Positions 25,066 through 35,829 of a DNA stretch of 64,000 nt are shown piece after piece; position 1 is the stretch's first letter; the number at the start of each line of letters is the position of its first letter. Position numbers and translations under genes: made by a program. Below the pieces are notes generated by a model, which was not told the origin of the DNA, did no database searches, and saw only the letters and a program-made list of their open reading frames with translations. The DNA comes from Monodelphis domestica (taxonomy: Eukaryota > Chordata > Mammalia > Didelphimorphia > Didelphidae): the NCBI RefSeq assembly GCF_027887165.1, contig NC_077228.1, positions 103,197,206 through 103,261,205 on the forward strand, in the 5' to 3' direction.

Positions 25066-25372
25066 ATTTTTTTAAGTTGATTTATTTAATTAATTAAGAA
25101 TATTTTTCCATGGTTACATGATTCATGTTCTTTCCCTCCCCTCCTTCCACCCCCCTCCCATAGCTGACACACAATTCCTCTGGGTTTTACATGTGTCATT
25201 GATCAAGACCTATTTCAATATCATTGATATTTGCACTAGAGTCTATATCAACAATCATATCCCCCATTGACCCATGTGATCAAGCAGTTGTTTTTTTCTT
25301 CTGCATTTCTGCTCCCACAGTTCTTTCTCTGGATGTGGATAGTGTTCTTTCTCATAAGTTCCTCAGAATTGT
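25066..25372 (-). repeat. Short L1 3' end with 13-bp TSD
   Basis: About 307 bp of L1 3' UTR and the ORF2 end, flanked by the exact duplication actcaggtttatt at 25053-25065 and 25373-25385. The L2 host sequence resumes directly after it. Confidence 0.9.
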
Positions 25373-25747
25373 ACTCAGGTTTATTCTTACTCCAGTCCAA
25401 CCTCAAGCTGACCACAAAGTGATTTTCCTAAAGCATAGGTCTGACTGTGACTGTGTTGTGTCATTCTATTGCTCAGTGGGCTCCAGTGGCTCCCTGTTAC
25501 CTCCATGATCAAATATAAAATTCTCTTTGTCATTTGAAGCCCTTCAAAAGTTGACCCCTTCCTACTTTTCCAGTCTTACTCTTCATTCCTTTCCATGAAT
25601 TCTATAATCTGGCTACACTTGCCTATTTGCTGTTCCTTACATTACACCCCATCTCCCAAAGCTATTCTTTTTCACTGGCTATCAGGTTTAGAATGTTCTC
25701 TCTATTCACCAACTCTTCCCCACTGACCTCTCTCAAGACTCAGCTCC

Positions 25748-25948
25748 TGGGGCAGGTAAGTGGCTCAGTGGAGGGAGATCCAGACCTGGAGACAGGAGGT
25801 CCTGGGTTCAAATCAGATCTCAGACACTTCCTAACTGTGTGACCCTGGCTAAGTCACTTAACCCCCATTGACTAGTCCTTACTGTTCTTCTGCCTTGGAA
25901 CAAAGTATTGATTCTAAGATGAAAAGCGAGGGTTTAAAAAAAAAACCC
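25748..25948 (+). repeat. SINE-A, plus strand
   Basis: Head ggggcaggtaagtggctcag, B-box gggttcaaatc, core and a tail ending in ten A. Inserted in the L2 copy. Confidence 0.9.
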
Positions 25949-26039
25949 CTCCAATTCCATCTTTTGCAGGAGATGTTTCCCAGTGTTCCTCCCTTGATCC
26001 AAATTATTTGTCATAGTCTGTATATCAATCAGTATATCT

Positions 26040-26135
26040 TTCTATCTAGAAATCTCTCTCTACATATAAATCTCTCTATATGTACATATCAATATATGCA
26101 GATATGCACAGACACACACACATATATATACATAC

Positions 26136-26168
<33 letters not shown>

Positions 26169-26176
26169 GAGAGAGA
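26040..26176. repeat. TA/CA/GA-rich compound microsatellite
   Basis: Irregular tatc/tata and caca units grading into a (TA)n run near 26120-26168 and (GA)n at 26169-26176. Confidence 0.8.
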
Positions 26177-26469
26177 GTCACTTGCATGTTATCTCTTCCA
26201 TTATAAAAAGGCAAGGTTGGTATTTTTGCCTTTCTTTTTATCTCCAGAACTTAGAACAGATACTCAAGCTGCTTCTGTTTCTCATTCCACTTGGCAGTCA
26301 TTCCTTGTATTCAGAAGAAATCTGGTGCCCCAAATGCACCCCCAAATAGATCATTCCAAGCTTTTGACAGAAAAGGGCCCAGATCCCATTTAAACATGCT
26401 TTTGTGCCCCCCAGATCATAGTGCTGGTAGAACAACTAACGTTCTGATGGAAAGCCAAATGAATTGAAA

Positions 26470-26635
26470 TTGTGATAAACAGGGCTAAGCTCCCCAAAGG
26501 GACCTGTTTGCTTGTCTCCCCTGTTAGACTGCGAACTCCTCGAGGCCAGGGACTGTCTTTTGACTATGTCATCCCAGGTTTAACATAGTGCCTGGCACAT
26601 AGTGGGCCCTTAATAAATGTTTACAGACTGACTTC
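26470..26635 (+). repeat. L2 LINE 3' terminus
   Basis: Well-preserved L2-type terminus: 'gttagactgcgaactcctcg', 'agggactgtctttt', 'gtgcctggcacatagt' and the final 'taataaatgtttacagactg'. Confidence 0.75.
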
Positions 26636-27559
26636 ATCTGGTTCACAGGGTGGGGTCAGGGTAGAAGGCATAATAAACAGCCCTACCCTGTTTGATGGCA
26701 CCCTGGAATGTCCCCAGTCCCCAGAAGTCCCACCCCTTGAAAGCTCCAACCAGTGTCAGAGCTTCCCTGAATAAGGACACTTCTGCTAGTCATCCCCGTC
26801 ACCTGAGAAAGATTGAGATTCCCCACATCAGAAGGCATGACTTGTTGTGCCTCTGCCAGGCACAGAATATCCCAGCTCAGATTTCCTTCCTGGGGCTTCC
26901 CGTGATCCCTGAGCTAATTAACCCCAGGAAAATGTGAAAAATCTCCCATGAAACCTGCCCTGGGGCTAGTGCATTCACATCTTGTTTCCCAAACTTAACT
27001 GGCATTCTTAGCCTCTCCTTTAGAAATGATTTCATTGGGGAAAGCTGATCCAGGGGCCACAAGAGCATGCCTGAAGGGGATCCGGGCCCTTTCCTGTCCA
27101 AGGCTTGGCATGCCCTGTTTGGGGGTGCATTGGGGGCACCTGATTTCTTCGGAACACAAGGACAGCTCCAGCCCTCCAGTAGATTTGAGGACCTAAATGT
27201 TAGTCTGCAGGTTCTCCGCCAGCTTTGGTGTGAACCTTGGGTTATTAACAGGCAGCTTGTCTTCAGATGCTTACAAGTTGCAATTTATTTACAGCTCTCT
27301 TTGAATAACGACCTCCCTTGGTATCACATTACTCCTCTGACTCTCCTAGCAATGCCAGTGAGTGGCCCCTCTCAGGGTGGCAGGGCAAAGGGAGCTGAGG
27401 CTCCATTCTGCCGCCACACCAGACAAGCAGGAACTACATAACTGCACGGAGTTACTAATCCTCTGTTTTTACATCTAATCACTTCACACAAGATAGATTA
27501 AGCAGCTAAAAATGCTTTCGTGTCTCCTGGGATCTATTCATTTAGAGGCTTCTCTCTCA
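26636..27559. other. Unannotated, apparently unique stretch
   Basis: About 920 bp with no recognised repeat, which is rare in this part of the window. It contains an open frame (27067-27441) with no known motif. AT-rich text near 27240-27320 and 27440-27540, including 'cagctaaaaatgc', could be non-coding regulatory DNA. Function unknown. Confidence 0.4.
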
Positions 27560-27905
27560 CTGTTGGACAACTCAGTGAAAAGAACCCTGGGCTCCTAGTC
27601 ATCAGAGCTCTCCCTTTGGGACTCTGTTTTCTCATCTGTTGGATGGGTCTAGCATCTTTGCCTGCTTGATTATGTTACGGTAAGGATACTATGAGATGCA
27701 AAAAAAAAAAGACGTAAAAGTCTTGGAAAGTTAAAACAGCTCCTAAGTGCAATAGACCATTATAAGGTATGGCAGAGAGAGGATGAGATCTAGAATCAGA
27801 GAAAATGATTTAAGTTGTGGCTCTTTTACTTATTAGTTGTGTGTCCTTAGAGAGGACCTCAGTTTCCACATCAATAAAATAGTTAGACCACATGAGAGGT
27901 ATCAA
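27560..27905 (+). repeat. Two MIR-like CORE-SINE fragments
   Basis: The 27575-27720 part carries 'ctctgttttctcatctgttg' and the 27785-27905 part carries 'cctcagtttccacatcaata', the central pattern of MIR-family SINEs in plus orientation. Confidence 0.55.
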
Positions 27906-27919
27906 ACAGGTGGTCCCTG

Positions 27920-28080
27920 GCTACCGTATATCATTTCCAAAGCAGAAGAGCAGTGAGTGCTAGCCAATGGGGCTCAATTGACTTGACCAGAGTCACACAG
28001 TCATGAAATGTCTGAGGCCAGATTTGAAACCAGGATCTCCCATCTCCAGGGCTGCCTCTCTATCAACCTAGCTGCCCCCT
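27920..28080 (-). repeat. SINE-A, minus strand, partial
   Basis: Lacks the tail complement. Body 'agcagaagagcagtgagtgc' through head 'aacctagctgcccct' present. Confidence 0.8.
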
Positions 28081-28099
28081 CCCCTTGTATTATTTCTTC

Positions 28100-28302
28100 T
28101 TCTTTTTTAAACCCTTTCCTTTCATCTTAGAATCAATACTGTGTATTGGTTCCAAGGTAGAAGATTGGTAAGGGCTAGCCAGTGGGGGTTAAGTACTTGC
28201 CCAGGCTCACATGGCTAGGAAGTGTCTGAGGCCACATTTGAGCCCCAAACCTCCCAGTCTCCAGGCCTGGTTTTCTATCCATTGAGCTAACTAGCCGCAT
28301 CT
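28100..28302 (-). repeat. SINE-A, minus strand
   Basis: Near-complete copy right after the previous one, in the same orientation, forming a tandem pair of independent insertions (their tails differ). Confidence 0.88.
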
Positions 28303-28589
28303 TAAGTGTAATCACCAAGACTCAAATATAAATTTTCAAACTTCAAAGCCAAAGTCTTTCACCCAATGGTGCCTCATCATTTTTACCTTTGGGAGTATAT
28401 ATACTAACCCACTTTTCTGGTGCAAATAATTATTGACCAAGGAGCCAATTCCAATTATTTTATTGCCAATGAATCTGTTCTGGGGAAGGAATGGAGACTG
28501 CATCAAAATAGTCCCTATTCTCTAAGATGGTGAAGCTGTAATTCAAGTTTTGTAAGGATTTCTGTACCTGGTGCCAACGTCAGCAATGA

Positions 28590-28935
28590 AGCATGCTGGT
28601 TAGAGAGATGATAAGGGAATCACACACAGCCAAGTTAAGTGACTTATCCAAGATCACACAACAGTTTGTCAAAGGCAAAGTCAGGACTCAAGAGACATAG
28701 CAAATCTTAGATTCTTTCTGAGAATGACTGAAATCAGAGAGGCTACTTCTTTCATCTGGATCTCCTATGCCATCATGGATGGACTGCTAAACTTGGAATC
28801 AAGAGACTGGTTCGAATTCTGCCTCAGATACTTGCTATATGACCATGGGCTAATCATGCTAAGTAGGTGCCTTCCCTTCCTCATCTCTCAGGAGCATAAC
28901 ACTTTCTCTTCCTACCTCAGAGGATGGTTGGGAGA
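28590..28935. repeat. MIR/CORE-SINE fragments in opposite orientations
   Basis: The minus-strand fragment 28615-28700 has 'gtgacttatccaagatcaca'. The plus-strand fragment 28735-28935 has 'tggttcgaattctgcctcag', with a B-box-like core. Confidence 0.5.
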
Positions 28936-29574
28936 AAAGTAGGAAAGCCCTCCCCAACTCTGAGCAGTCAATATTCTTTACTTCTCTGGGAAAAGAGAGC
29001 TTGAAATTTCTGTGAGCTTGGAAGAAGTTAAAGGAGTTGTTGCAAATACTTCAAGGGCACCATCACCCTTCCAGGCACTTCAGTCAGCACCTCCTCTCCA
29101 ACACCACAAATCCATTCAGTCTGTTGTCAAGTGTTGTCAGTGCTCCCTCCACCATCACTCTAGAATCTGCCTTCTCTCCACTCATCTCACTACTTCCCTT
29201 CCTTAGTCCAGGTTCTATTCACCCCTTTCCTGGTCTATTGCGATCCCTTCCATGTTGGTCTCTCTGCCTCTGGTCTCCTCTCTCGAGTCCATTTTCTGCC
29301 AAGCTGCCAAAATGTTACTCCTATGACATTGAGCTGACTATGTTGCTCCCCTGCTCAAAAAAGCTCTCTTGCCTCAAGGGGAAAATGGAAACTTCGTTGG
29401 CATGTAAAGCCTTTCACCATCTGGCTCCTGCCTAGCTTTTCAGGCTTACTGCCCAATGTTCTTATAATGAGGGTAATCACAGGAACTCCCCCTGTTCTGC
29501 TAGATTGAGGACTGATAGGGAGGCTCCAACTATGGACCCTACTATATGAAGACTGGGTCCTATTATACTCCCCT

Positions 29575-30078
29575 TCTCGGTCTCCGTTTCTCTTTCTCTC
29601 TCCCCCCTCTCTCTGGGTGTCTCTGTCTCTCTCTGCCTCTTTCTCTCTGTGTCTGTCCCTCTCTCCCCTCTCTCTGCTTGCCTCTCTCTGTCTCTCTCTC
29701 CCCCAGTCTGTCTCTTTCTCTGTGTCTGTCTTTCTCTCTCTGTCTCTGTCTATCTCTCTTTGTCTGTCTCTCTGTGTCTGTCTCTCCCCTCTCTCTGTCT
29801 GTCTGTCTCTGTCTCTCTCTCCTCTGTCTGTCTCTCTGTCTTTCTCTCCTCCCATCTCTGTATGTCTCTTTCTTTGTCTCTTCCCCCATCTGTTTCTGTT
29901 TCTTTCTCTCTGTGTCTGTCTGTCTGTCTCTGTCTCTCTCTGTGTCTCTCTCCCCCCAGTCCATCTCTTCCTCTGTCTTTCTTTCTCTGTCTCTCTGTCT
30001 GTCTCTGTCTCTTTCTCTCTGTTTCTGTGTCTGTCTGTGTCTCTCCTCTCTTTCTGTCTGTCTCTCACACACACACTC
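29575..30078. repeat. Long (TCTCTG/TCTGTC)n pyrimidine microsatellite
   Basis: About 500 bp of mixed tctc, tctg and cccc units on the plus strand, ending in a short (CA)n. Long leucine/serine/cysteine frames on the plus strand and arginine/glutamate frames on the minus strand (up to 274 codons) are artefacts of composition. Confidence 0.95.
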
Positions 30079-30316
30079 ATGTTCCCTTCTAACTGACCTA
30101 CTTGCTGTTCCATATACATGAAATTCCATCTCACATCTTTCTGCTTCTGTAGCTGCTGTTCTCCATGTCTACAATTCACTCTCTCCTCACCTCCCTCTTC
30201 GAATCTCTAGCTTCCTTCAAAGTTTAACACATCTGCCACCTACTGTCACCTGTGGTTTTCCTGAGTCTCCAGTTACTAGTATCTCTTCTTGAAATTATCT
30301 TGTATTTTTTTTCTTT

Positions 30317-30530
30317 TTTAAACTCTTACCTTTTTAAAACAGCCCTTACCTTTCATCTTAGAATCTATACTGTGTGGTGGTTCCAAGGCAGAAGAGTGGT
30401 AAGGGCTAGGCAATGGGGGTTAAGTGATTTGCCCAGGGTCACACAGCTAGGATGTGTCTGAGGCTAGATTTGAACCTAGGTCCTCCTGACTCCAGACCTG
30501 GCACTCTATACACTGTGCTACCTAGATATC
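30317..30530 (-). repeat. SINE-A, minus strand, duplicated tail
   Basis: The tail complement appears twice (aactcttacc and agcccttacc), then the full body and head. Inserted in the L2 copy. Confidence 0.88.
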
Positions 30531-30559
30531 TCTCACATTTCTTTTGTATATACCTATAT

Positions 30560-30764
30560 GTAGAGAGAGTACAGGACTTGTCTTCTTGGGTTCAAATCTG
30601 GTCTCAGAAACTTACCAACTGTGTAACCCTAGGTAAGTCACTTCCATCCTGTTTGCCTCAGTTTCCTCATCTGCAAAATGAGCTGGAGAAGGAAATGGCA
30701 AACCATGCCAGTGTCTTTGCCAAGAAAACCTCAGATGTCAGATAGGACCAAACAACAAAAATAT
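30560..30764 (+). repeat. SINE-B (Mar1-like), plus strand
   Basis: Has the B-box-like gggttcaaatctgg, the 'tcagtttcctcatctgcaaa' core and the 3' domain 'ggaaatggcaaaccatgcca', then an A-rich end (accaaacaacaaaa). Confidence 0.85.
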
Positions 30765-30925
30765 GTCTACACATTGCCTCATATTTGTAACCTTAGAATA
30801 TAATCTTCTTGAGAGCATTTTAATTCATCTTTGTATCCTCAGTGCCTAACACAATGCCTGGGACATAGCTGGTGCTTAATAAACTGCTTTATTCTTTCAT
30901 TAAGTGATTGACTTGAGCTTCTTGG

Positions 30926-31590
30926 AGGAAGCTGCCCTTTAATGACTTCGTTTCTCTGACTAGAGGTTGTGGGGAGGTGTGGAGGGGCTCCAAGAGCCAC
31001 TGATACCTTCTTCCTTTAGCCCTAGAAAGCCCTATCCTGCCTGCTGTGCCCCTCAGAATATCCTTGTATGCCTGGGCTGGGGCAGAGAATCAATCTTTCA
31101 CAGGAACCCTGTTTTTGTCAATTGGACCCTGCTGTGAACCGAGTCCATCAATCACAGTCAGGGGCAGCTGGCTCAGCCTTGAAGCAGGCACTTGTCTGCG
31201 GTTTTCTCTGCTACGTTGGGCAAGGGAAGAGGACACCAAGGAATGATGGCCTTGACTTATGCCCAAGTCTGGAAGTGATTTGCCTAAAGAGTCACAGCAG
31301 CAAGTGCTTGAAATAGGATTATGGACTTGATTCATTAGCATTTACAGCTGAGTGGGGGAGGCTCATAATCTCTCAAGTCTTCCAGCATGGGAGATCTCAG
31401 CATTTGGACCCCCCAAATAGAGACCAGCATTGAGGAATTCCATGATGGGAAATGGGCGAGCAGTAGGGTATGTGTAGCAATAACACTGGGATCTGCTTCT
31501 CACTCACGTGTGAACCCTTTCATGAAAAAGACTGATATTTCCCTGAGCTTTTCATGGCCATTGGTAAAAGCTGAGCTGGGTGGTAGATAT
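30926..31590. other. Unannotated, apparently unique stretch
   Basis: No gene or repeat was recognised. Several short frames overlap with no motif. Confidence 0.4.
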
Positions 31591-31596
31591 CTCTCT

Positions 31597-31719
31597 TTAA
31601 ATTTTTTTAAAATTTAGAATATTTCTCCATGGTTACATGATTCATAATTTTCCCCACCCCTCTTTCCTCCCCACTCCTGGAGATGACAAGCAATTCCACT
31701 GGGTTATACGTGTATCATG
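31597..31719 (-). repeat. Very short L1 3' UTR insertion
   Basis: About 123 bp of L1 3' UTR, flanked by near-identical ggtagatat(at)ctct at 31582-31595 and 31720-31734. It is truncated within about 15 bp of the same L1 position as the copy at 14834. Confidence 0.85.
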
Positions 31720-31839
31720 GGTAGATATATCTCTGACAGCCCTGGGGGGGGGGAAGGGGAAGGTCCAGTTTTGTGTTTGGGGAGCCTGGTTCTCTAGGTG
31801 AAGAGTTATCAGAGTGATCAACCCTTAAATATTTGTAGA

Positions 31840-32190
31840 TACAGAAACCATCCCAGTGGAAAAGGAAATGGCAAACCATTCCAGGCTCTTCTCTTTATTT
31901 CTTTCTTTAAAAACAAAACAAAAAACCTCTTATCTTTCTTCTTAAAATCTATACTACATATTGGTTCCAAGGCAGAAGAACAGTAAGGACTAGTGGGGTA
32001 AGGGTTAAGCTGTGGCCAAGGTCACACAGCTATGAAGCATCTGAGATCAAATTTGAACCCAGGGCCTCTGGTCTCCAGGCTTGGCTCTCTATCCACTAAG
32101 CCATCTAGCTGCCTCTTCCAGTGTTTCTCCTAAGAAAACCCTAAATGAGATCATGAAGAGTCAGACACTCCTGAAGAGCCACTGAACAAC
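31840..32190 (+). repeat. SINE-B split by a SINE-A insertion
   Basis: The SINE-B 3' domain starts at 31850 (ggaaatggcaaaccattcca) and resumes at 32116 with 'gtgtttctcctaagaaaacc' and 'gagtcagacactcc', ending in acaacaacaa. Confidence 0.8.
31890..32115 (-). repeat. SINE-A nested in SINE-B
   Basis: Minus-strand SINE-A between the halves of the SINE-B, with ttccag at both junctions. Shows SINE-A activity after SINE-B. Confidence 0.87.
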
Positions 32191-32304
32191 AACAATACTG
32201 TCCCAAACTAGAGGGAATGGGGGTATGATACCCTCTCCAGCTCTCTTGACAACCTTTAGACTCATGATCATAGTTAAGATTTTGATTTCTTTCCTTTTTA
32301 TTAT

Positions 32305-32503
32305 TTTTCTTAAATCCTTACCTTCTGTCTTAAAATTGATATGATATTGGTTCCAAGGCAGAAGAGCAGTAAGGGCTAGGCAATGGGGGTGAAGTGACTC
32401 ACTCAGGATCCTACTGCTAGGAAGTGTCTGAGGCCAGATTTGAACCTAGGACCTCCTGTCTCTAGGCCTGGTTCTCAATCCACTGAGCCATGCAGCTGCA
32501 TCC
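32305..32503 (-). repeat. SINE-A, minus strand
   Basis: Full-length copy with tail complement, body and head complement (ccatgcagctgcatcc). Confidence 0.88.
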
Positions 32504-33487
32504 AATTTTTTCCTTAAAATTTTTTTTTTAGCAAGACCTATTTGGGTGTGAGTTAGGAAGAAAAGGAATATCAATCTACCATGTTCATTGATTTTCTAAT
32601 TCATGTCACAACAGCATTGTTTGTGCCAGTTGGCTAGAACAGGAGAAAATGAATGTAAACGTAGCAGTATTGGGGATTTGGAATATATATATGGAAGAAT
32701 TTGCTTCTGATAAGAGTTCTGTGCCTGGCAGCAGTGACCAAGAGAGGGAGAAATCTTTTCCCATGAAAGTCTGGAAGAAGAGCACATTCTGATACTGCTC
32801 TACTGTCCACCATCTTCCTTGGATGGGAGGGAGACAGATGCATTAGATGACCTCTAAAGGCCCTTCTGGTTGAATAATTCTTGGATTCTTAGATGGCGAA
32901 TTTTTCCCTCTCCGATGTAACTTCTCTTTTTTTGTAAGCTTCAGCCTCCTGATTGGTTTCAGCTGTTGGAGTGGGACTGGGAGGGGAGAGGACAAACCCC
33001 TGTAGGATTAAGGGAGATGATGTGAGGGTTTGAAAACAACACCTGATGGAGCCATTCATAGTCTGAAATAATGCTAATAATCTAAGGGGAGGAAAATGAG
33101 ACCCTCATATTGGCTCTTCCTGAATGCCTTGGCAAGCCTTCCGTATGGCCTTCAGCATCACCCAGACCTGCCTGTAACCAAACACCATGTTCCTCTCTGA
33201 CAAGCATTCAGTTGATATTTCTTTATGACTTAAACTTGTGATGATCTCCCATCTTCCATTTGACCTTAGCACATACTGATGTGGGCTAGAAAAGCCCAAG
33301 AAGGGTCAACAATGCCATCCCTCGCAGCTATGCAGGACTAGGGCTTGTCCATCCCAGACTGAGAACTGTCTGTCTTGTTCCTAAAAATGTCCAAATGAAG
33401 ATATTCAAATGCCTCAGTGGTGTATGTAAAAAAATGTCCTAATGAGTGTGTTTCGGAATTTTGAAATCCTTTAGAAGAACTCTGAGA
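32504..33487. other. Unannotated, apparently unique stretch
   Basis: No gene or clear repeat. A short L3-like tail may be present at 32845-32895. Confidence 0.4.
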
Positions 33488-33648
33488 CAAGCCTAGAGAT
33501 GGATTTAAATGTCTTCAGACATTGCCTAGCTGTGTGAGCCTGGGCAAGTCACTTTACCCCCATTGCCTGGCCCTTACCACTCTTCTGCCTTAAATACTAC
33601 ACAGTATTGATTCTAAGATGGAAGGTAAGAGTTTAAAAAAAAACTATG
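33488..33648 (+). repeat. SINE-A, 5'-truncated, plus strand
   Basis: Lacks the head. Body from 'agagatggatttaaatgtc' to a tail of nine A. Confidence 0.82.
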
Positions 33649-34485
33649 AGAAAACAACTCAAGATGGTGGAATTTGGCCCAAAATAGTTGACAGTTTAGG
33701 GTCTTGCTAAAAGATTGAAGGGGATTCAGAAACCAGGACCCTGCTCAGAAGATCTACTATTCTCTGACTTCCTGCAATTTGAATTTGGGAATCGCTATCC
33801 ACTTGAATACTCTGAGAATATTTGGAAATGTTCCCTAGGGCTTGTGCTTTTTTTCTGGTCTAAGGGTGTATTGTGGGGATAATTCTGGGGTGGGAAGAAG
33901 AGGCTCTATCTGTGTGTCCTAATGAACTAAAGCTATCTCTATGATCATCTTACATCCCCTAGTAGCAATATCCATGTTCCCAGACTATGAAATTTACCTG
34001 CCCCAAATGCCTCATCACTTATAAGTCCAAAAACCACCAGTGGGAAAAGCCAACAGCAAGACCTTGACTTGAAAGGGGCAGATCATTGGAATCACAAGTC
34101 AGTGAGCAAAATTAAACTGGGATGAGTAGAGAAGAGATCTGGTATGTGTCCCTGACATGAGCCACCACTTAGTTCCTCTGAGGTTAGGACCCCGGACCTT
34201 TTCCCTTTATCGACACTCTAAAGTGGAAATGTGTGGCAAAAACCCAATGTGGATGCAGAGTCTAAAACCTGTGAGTCTTGTCATTGAAACGGTATCTTTC
34301 TTTGCTCTTTTAGGAAGACTAAAGTGGTCACTGTGCTCTGCCCGAGTGTTTTGATGTGCTTCTTAATGTTCTCCTTAAAGGCAGAAGATATTCCATTTTT
34401 GTACCTACACATCTAGCATAATTTCTTGTACATGGTAGGCACACTAAGTTTTCATTTAATTGTTTGGAGCTTCCTATAACTCATT
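33649..34485. other. Unannotated stretch
   Basis: No gene seen. Text near 34380-34460 ('tgtacatggtaggcacacta') may be a decayed L2 terminus. Confidence 0.4.
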
Positions 34486-34727
34486 TGGGCAGATAAGTGG
34501 TACAGTGGATAGAGCTTGGAGTAGAGCTTGGAAAATTTATCTTCATGAGTTCTAATCTGGTCTCTGACACTTATTAGCTGTGTGACTCAGGACAAGTCAG
34601 TTAATCATATTTGCTTCAGTTTCATTATCTGTCAAATGAGCTGGAGAAGGAAATGGCAAACCATTCCAGTATCTTTGCCAAGAAAAATCCCAAAATGGGG
34701 TCACAGAGTCAGACCCCATGACTGCTG
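34486..34727 (+). repeat. SINE-B (Mar1-like), plus strand
   Basis: Near-complete: head 'gataagtggtacagtggata', core 'gtgtgactcaggacaagtc', 3' domain 'gctggagaaggaaatggcaa'. It ends next to the ERV LTR. Confidence 0.87.
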
Positions 34728-34744
34728 AGGGTCTGAGAAGACTA

Positions 34745-35235
34745 ATGTTAAAGGTAAATTAAATTCTTGTCCTTAATTTCCATAGAATTTATTAATATTT
34801 ACTTGAGTAAAAGAAAACACACAGAGAGAGCGAGAGAGAGAGACAGACAGACAGACAGAAAGACAGACAGAGAGAGAGAGAAATTCAAGCCTATTCTCAA
34901 ACTAGCCACATGGGTGCTCTTCTCATGACTCTCAGCCACTGTCCTCTTCACTGCGCTCCTGAGCAAATAGAGATAATTTTCTAGAACCTCCTCTTTTAAA
35001 CCTTCTAATTTAACCCCCTGGATCTTAACCTGATCCTTTCCAGGTCCTGACCCTAGGTCAGTGTCCTGTGACCCATGCTGGAGAGCACTCACGTGATGTA
35101 CCCTGGGACACAGGTAGGATTCCAATACATGATCCTGGGAAGGGGAGTTCCTTTCACACAACCCCCTCTTTGATTCATTGGGAGACCAGCATATTAAATC
35201 TCCTCATTCAGGTTTCTAGGAGATTAACATGTCAT
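34745..35235 (-). repeat. Endogenous retrovirus 3' end, minus strand (inverted-pair left arm)
   Basis: On the minus strand it reads: a stub of internal sequence (35173-35235), a purine-rich tract ending 'gagggggt', then an LTR beginning TGTGTGAAAGG at 35160. A TATA-like TTTAAAAG lies at 34993-35000, and the AATAAA signal at 34788-34793 is close to the LTR end. The right arm at 35830-36248 matches it over its length in the opposite orientation. No coding sequence is present. Confidence 0.75.
34823..34881. repeat. (GAGA/GACA)n microsatellite inside the left LTR
   Basis: About 60 bp of gaga and gaca units. The corresponding place in the right LTR (36162-36178) holds only actctctgtctgt, so the array expanded in one copy. 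Confidence 0.85.
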
Positions 35236-35829
35236 AATTTTATACACATAAGATTTTGATACATATTTTTGTCCAGAATTTAATTTTTTCCTTCTATTAG
35301 GTTTTTTGGGTTTTGGCTTTCTTTTGAGAATTGATTTCTATACCCCATAACTCAGCCATATATCCTGGGGTGATTCTAGTGTTGGTTCAGTGCCCTCCTA
35401 AGGAGGGGTGTATAATTATCCCAATTATCCTCAATTCCAAAGTTTAAAATCTTTTAAAGCAATTTTAGGAAAAGAAAATTGCCAACATCCCAAATCAAGA
35501 AAGTGAATCTTTTGGAGAAGGTACCATAAGGATGCCTACAGAAATCACACATTACATCAAAAGATCCAGAGTGAACTTTGGGATATCATGAACTGATTGT
35601 ATTATTTATTCTGAATGTAAACTCTTATGTCAAAGGGAAATGCCCCCTAATTGGCTTTTTGTCACTGTGTCTATCAATCATTTTTGTTTTCTTTCTCCTT
35701 TTTCTTTCTCTTCCCTCTTATCCCCAAATTATTATAATTCCTTCTTTGAAAAGTGCAGTATTTTATATACCTCTAGTAAGAGAAGCTTTAGAGTTATAAG
35801 CTATATTTGTGGAATGATTCATTGAGAAG
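35236..35829. other. Spacer between inverted ERV ends
   Basis: About 594 bp that I could not assign. It may be ERV internal non-coding sequence belonging to one or both arms. No retroviral protein motif is visible in any frame. Confidence 0.4.

Larger units (their letters stand above)
24990..26030 (+). repeat. L2 LINE, interrupted by an L1 tail and a SINE
   Basis: L2 body text runs 24990-25065, resumes at 25373-25747 ('cctaaagcataggtctgac', 'ctccagtggctccctgttac') and again after 25948. The gaps are filled by a short L1 3' end and a SINE-A, so both are younger. Confidence 0.7.
29040..30925 (+). repeat. L2 LINE, split by a microsatellite and two SINEs
   Basis: L2 body at 29040-29460 ('tgttgctcccctgctcaaaa', 'gtaaagcctttcaccatctg'), more body at 30085-30316, and the 3' terminus at 30765-30925 ('cttcttgagagcattttaat', 'acaatgcctgggacatagct'). 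A 500 bp pyrimidine microsatellite, a SINE-A and a SINE-B separate the parts. The order is consistent with one original copy. Confidence 0.65.

Noticed and set aside
27067..27441. 124-codon open frame as a gene
   Set aside because: No motif seen. The surrounding island is more plausibly non-coding.
29355..30179. Long arginine/glutamate-rich (minus) and leucine/serine-rich (plus) open frames
   Set aside because: They are produced by the tctc/tctg microsatellite. Composition is purely repeat-driven, with frames open on both strands and no start context or homology.
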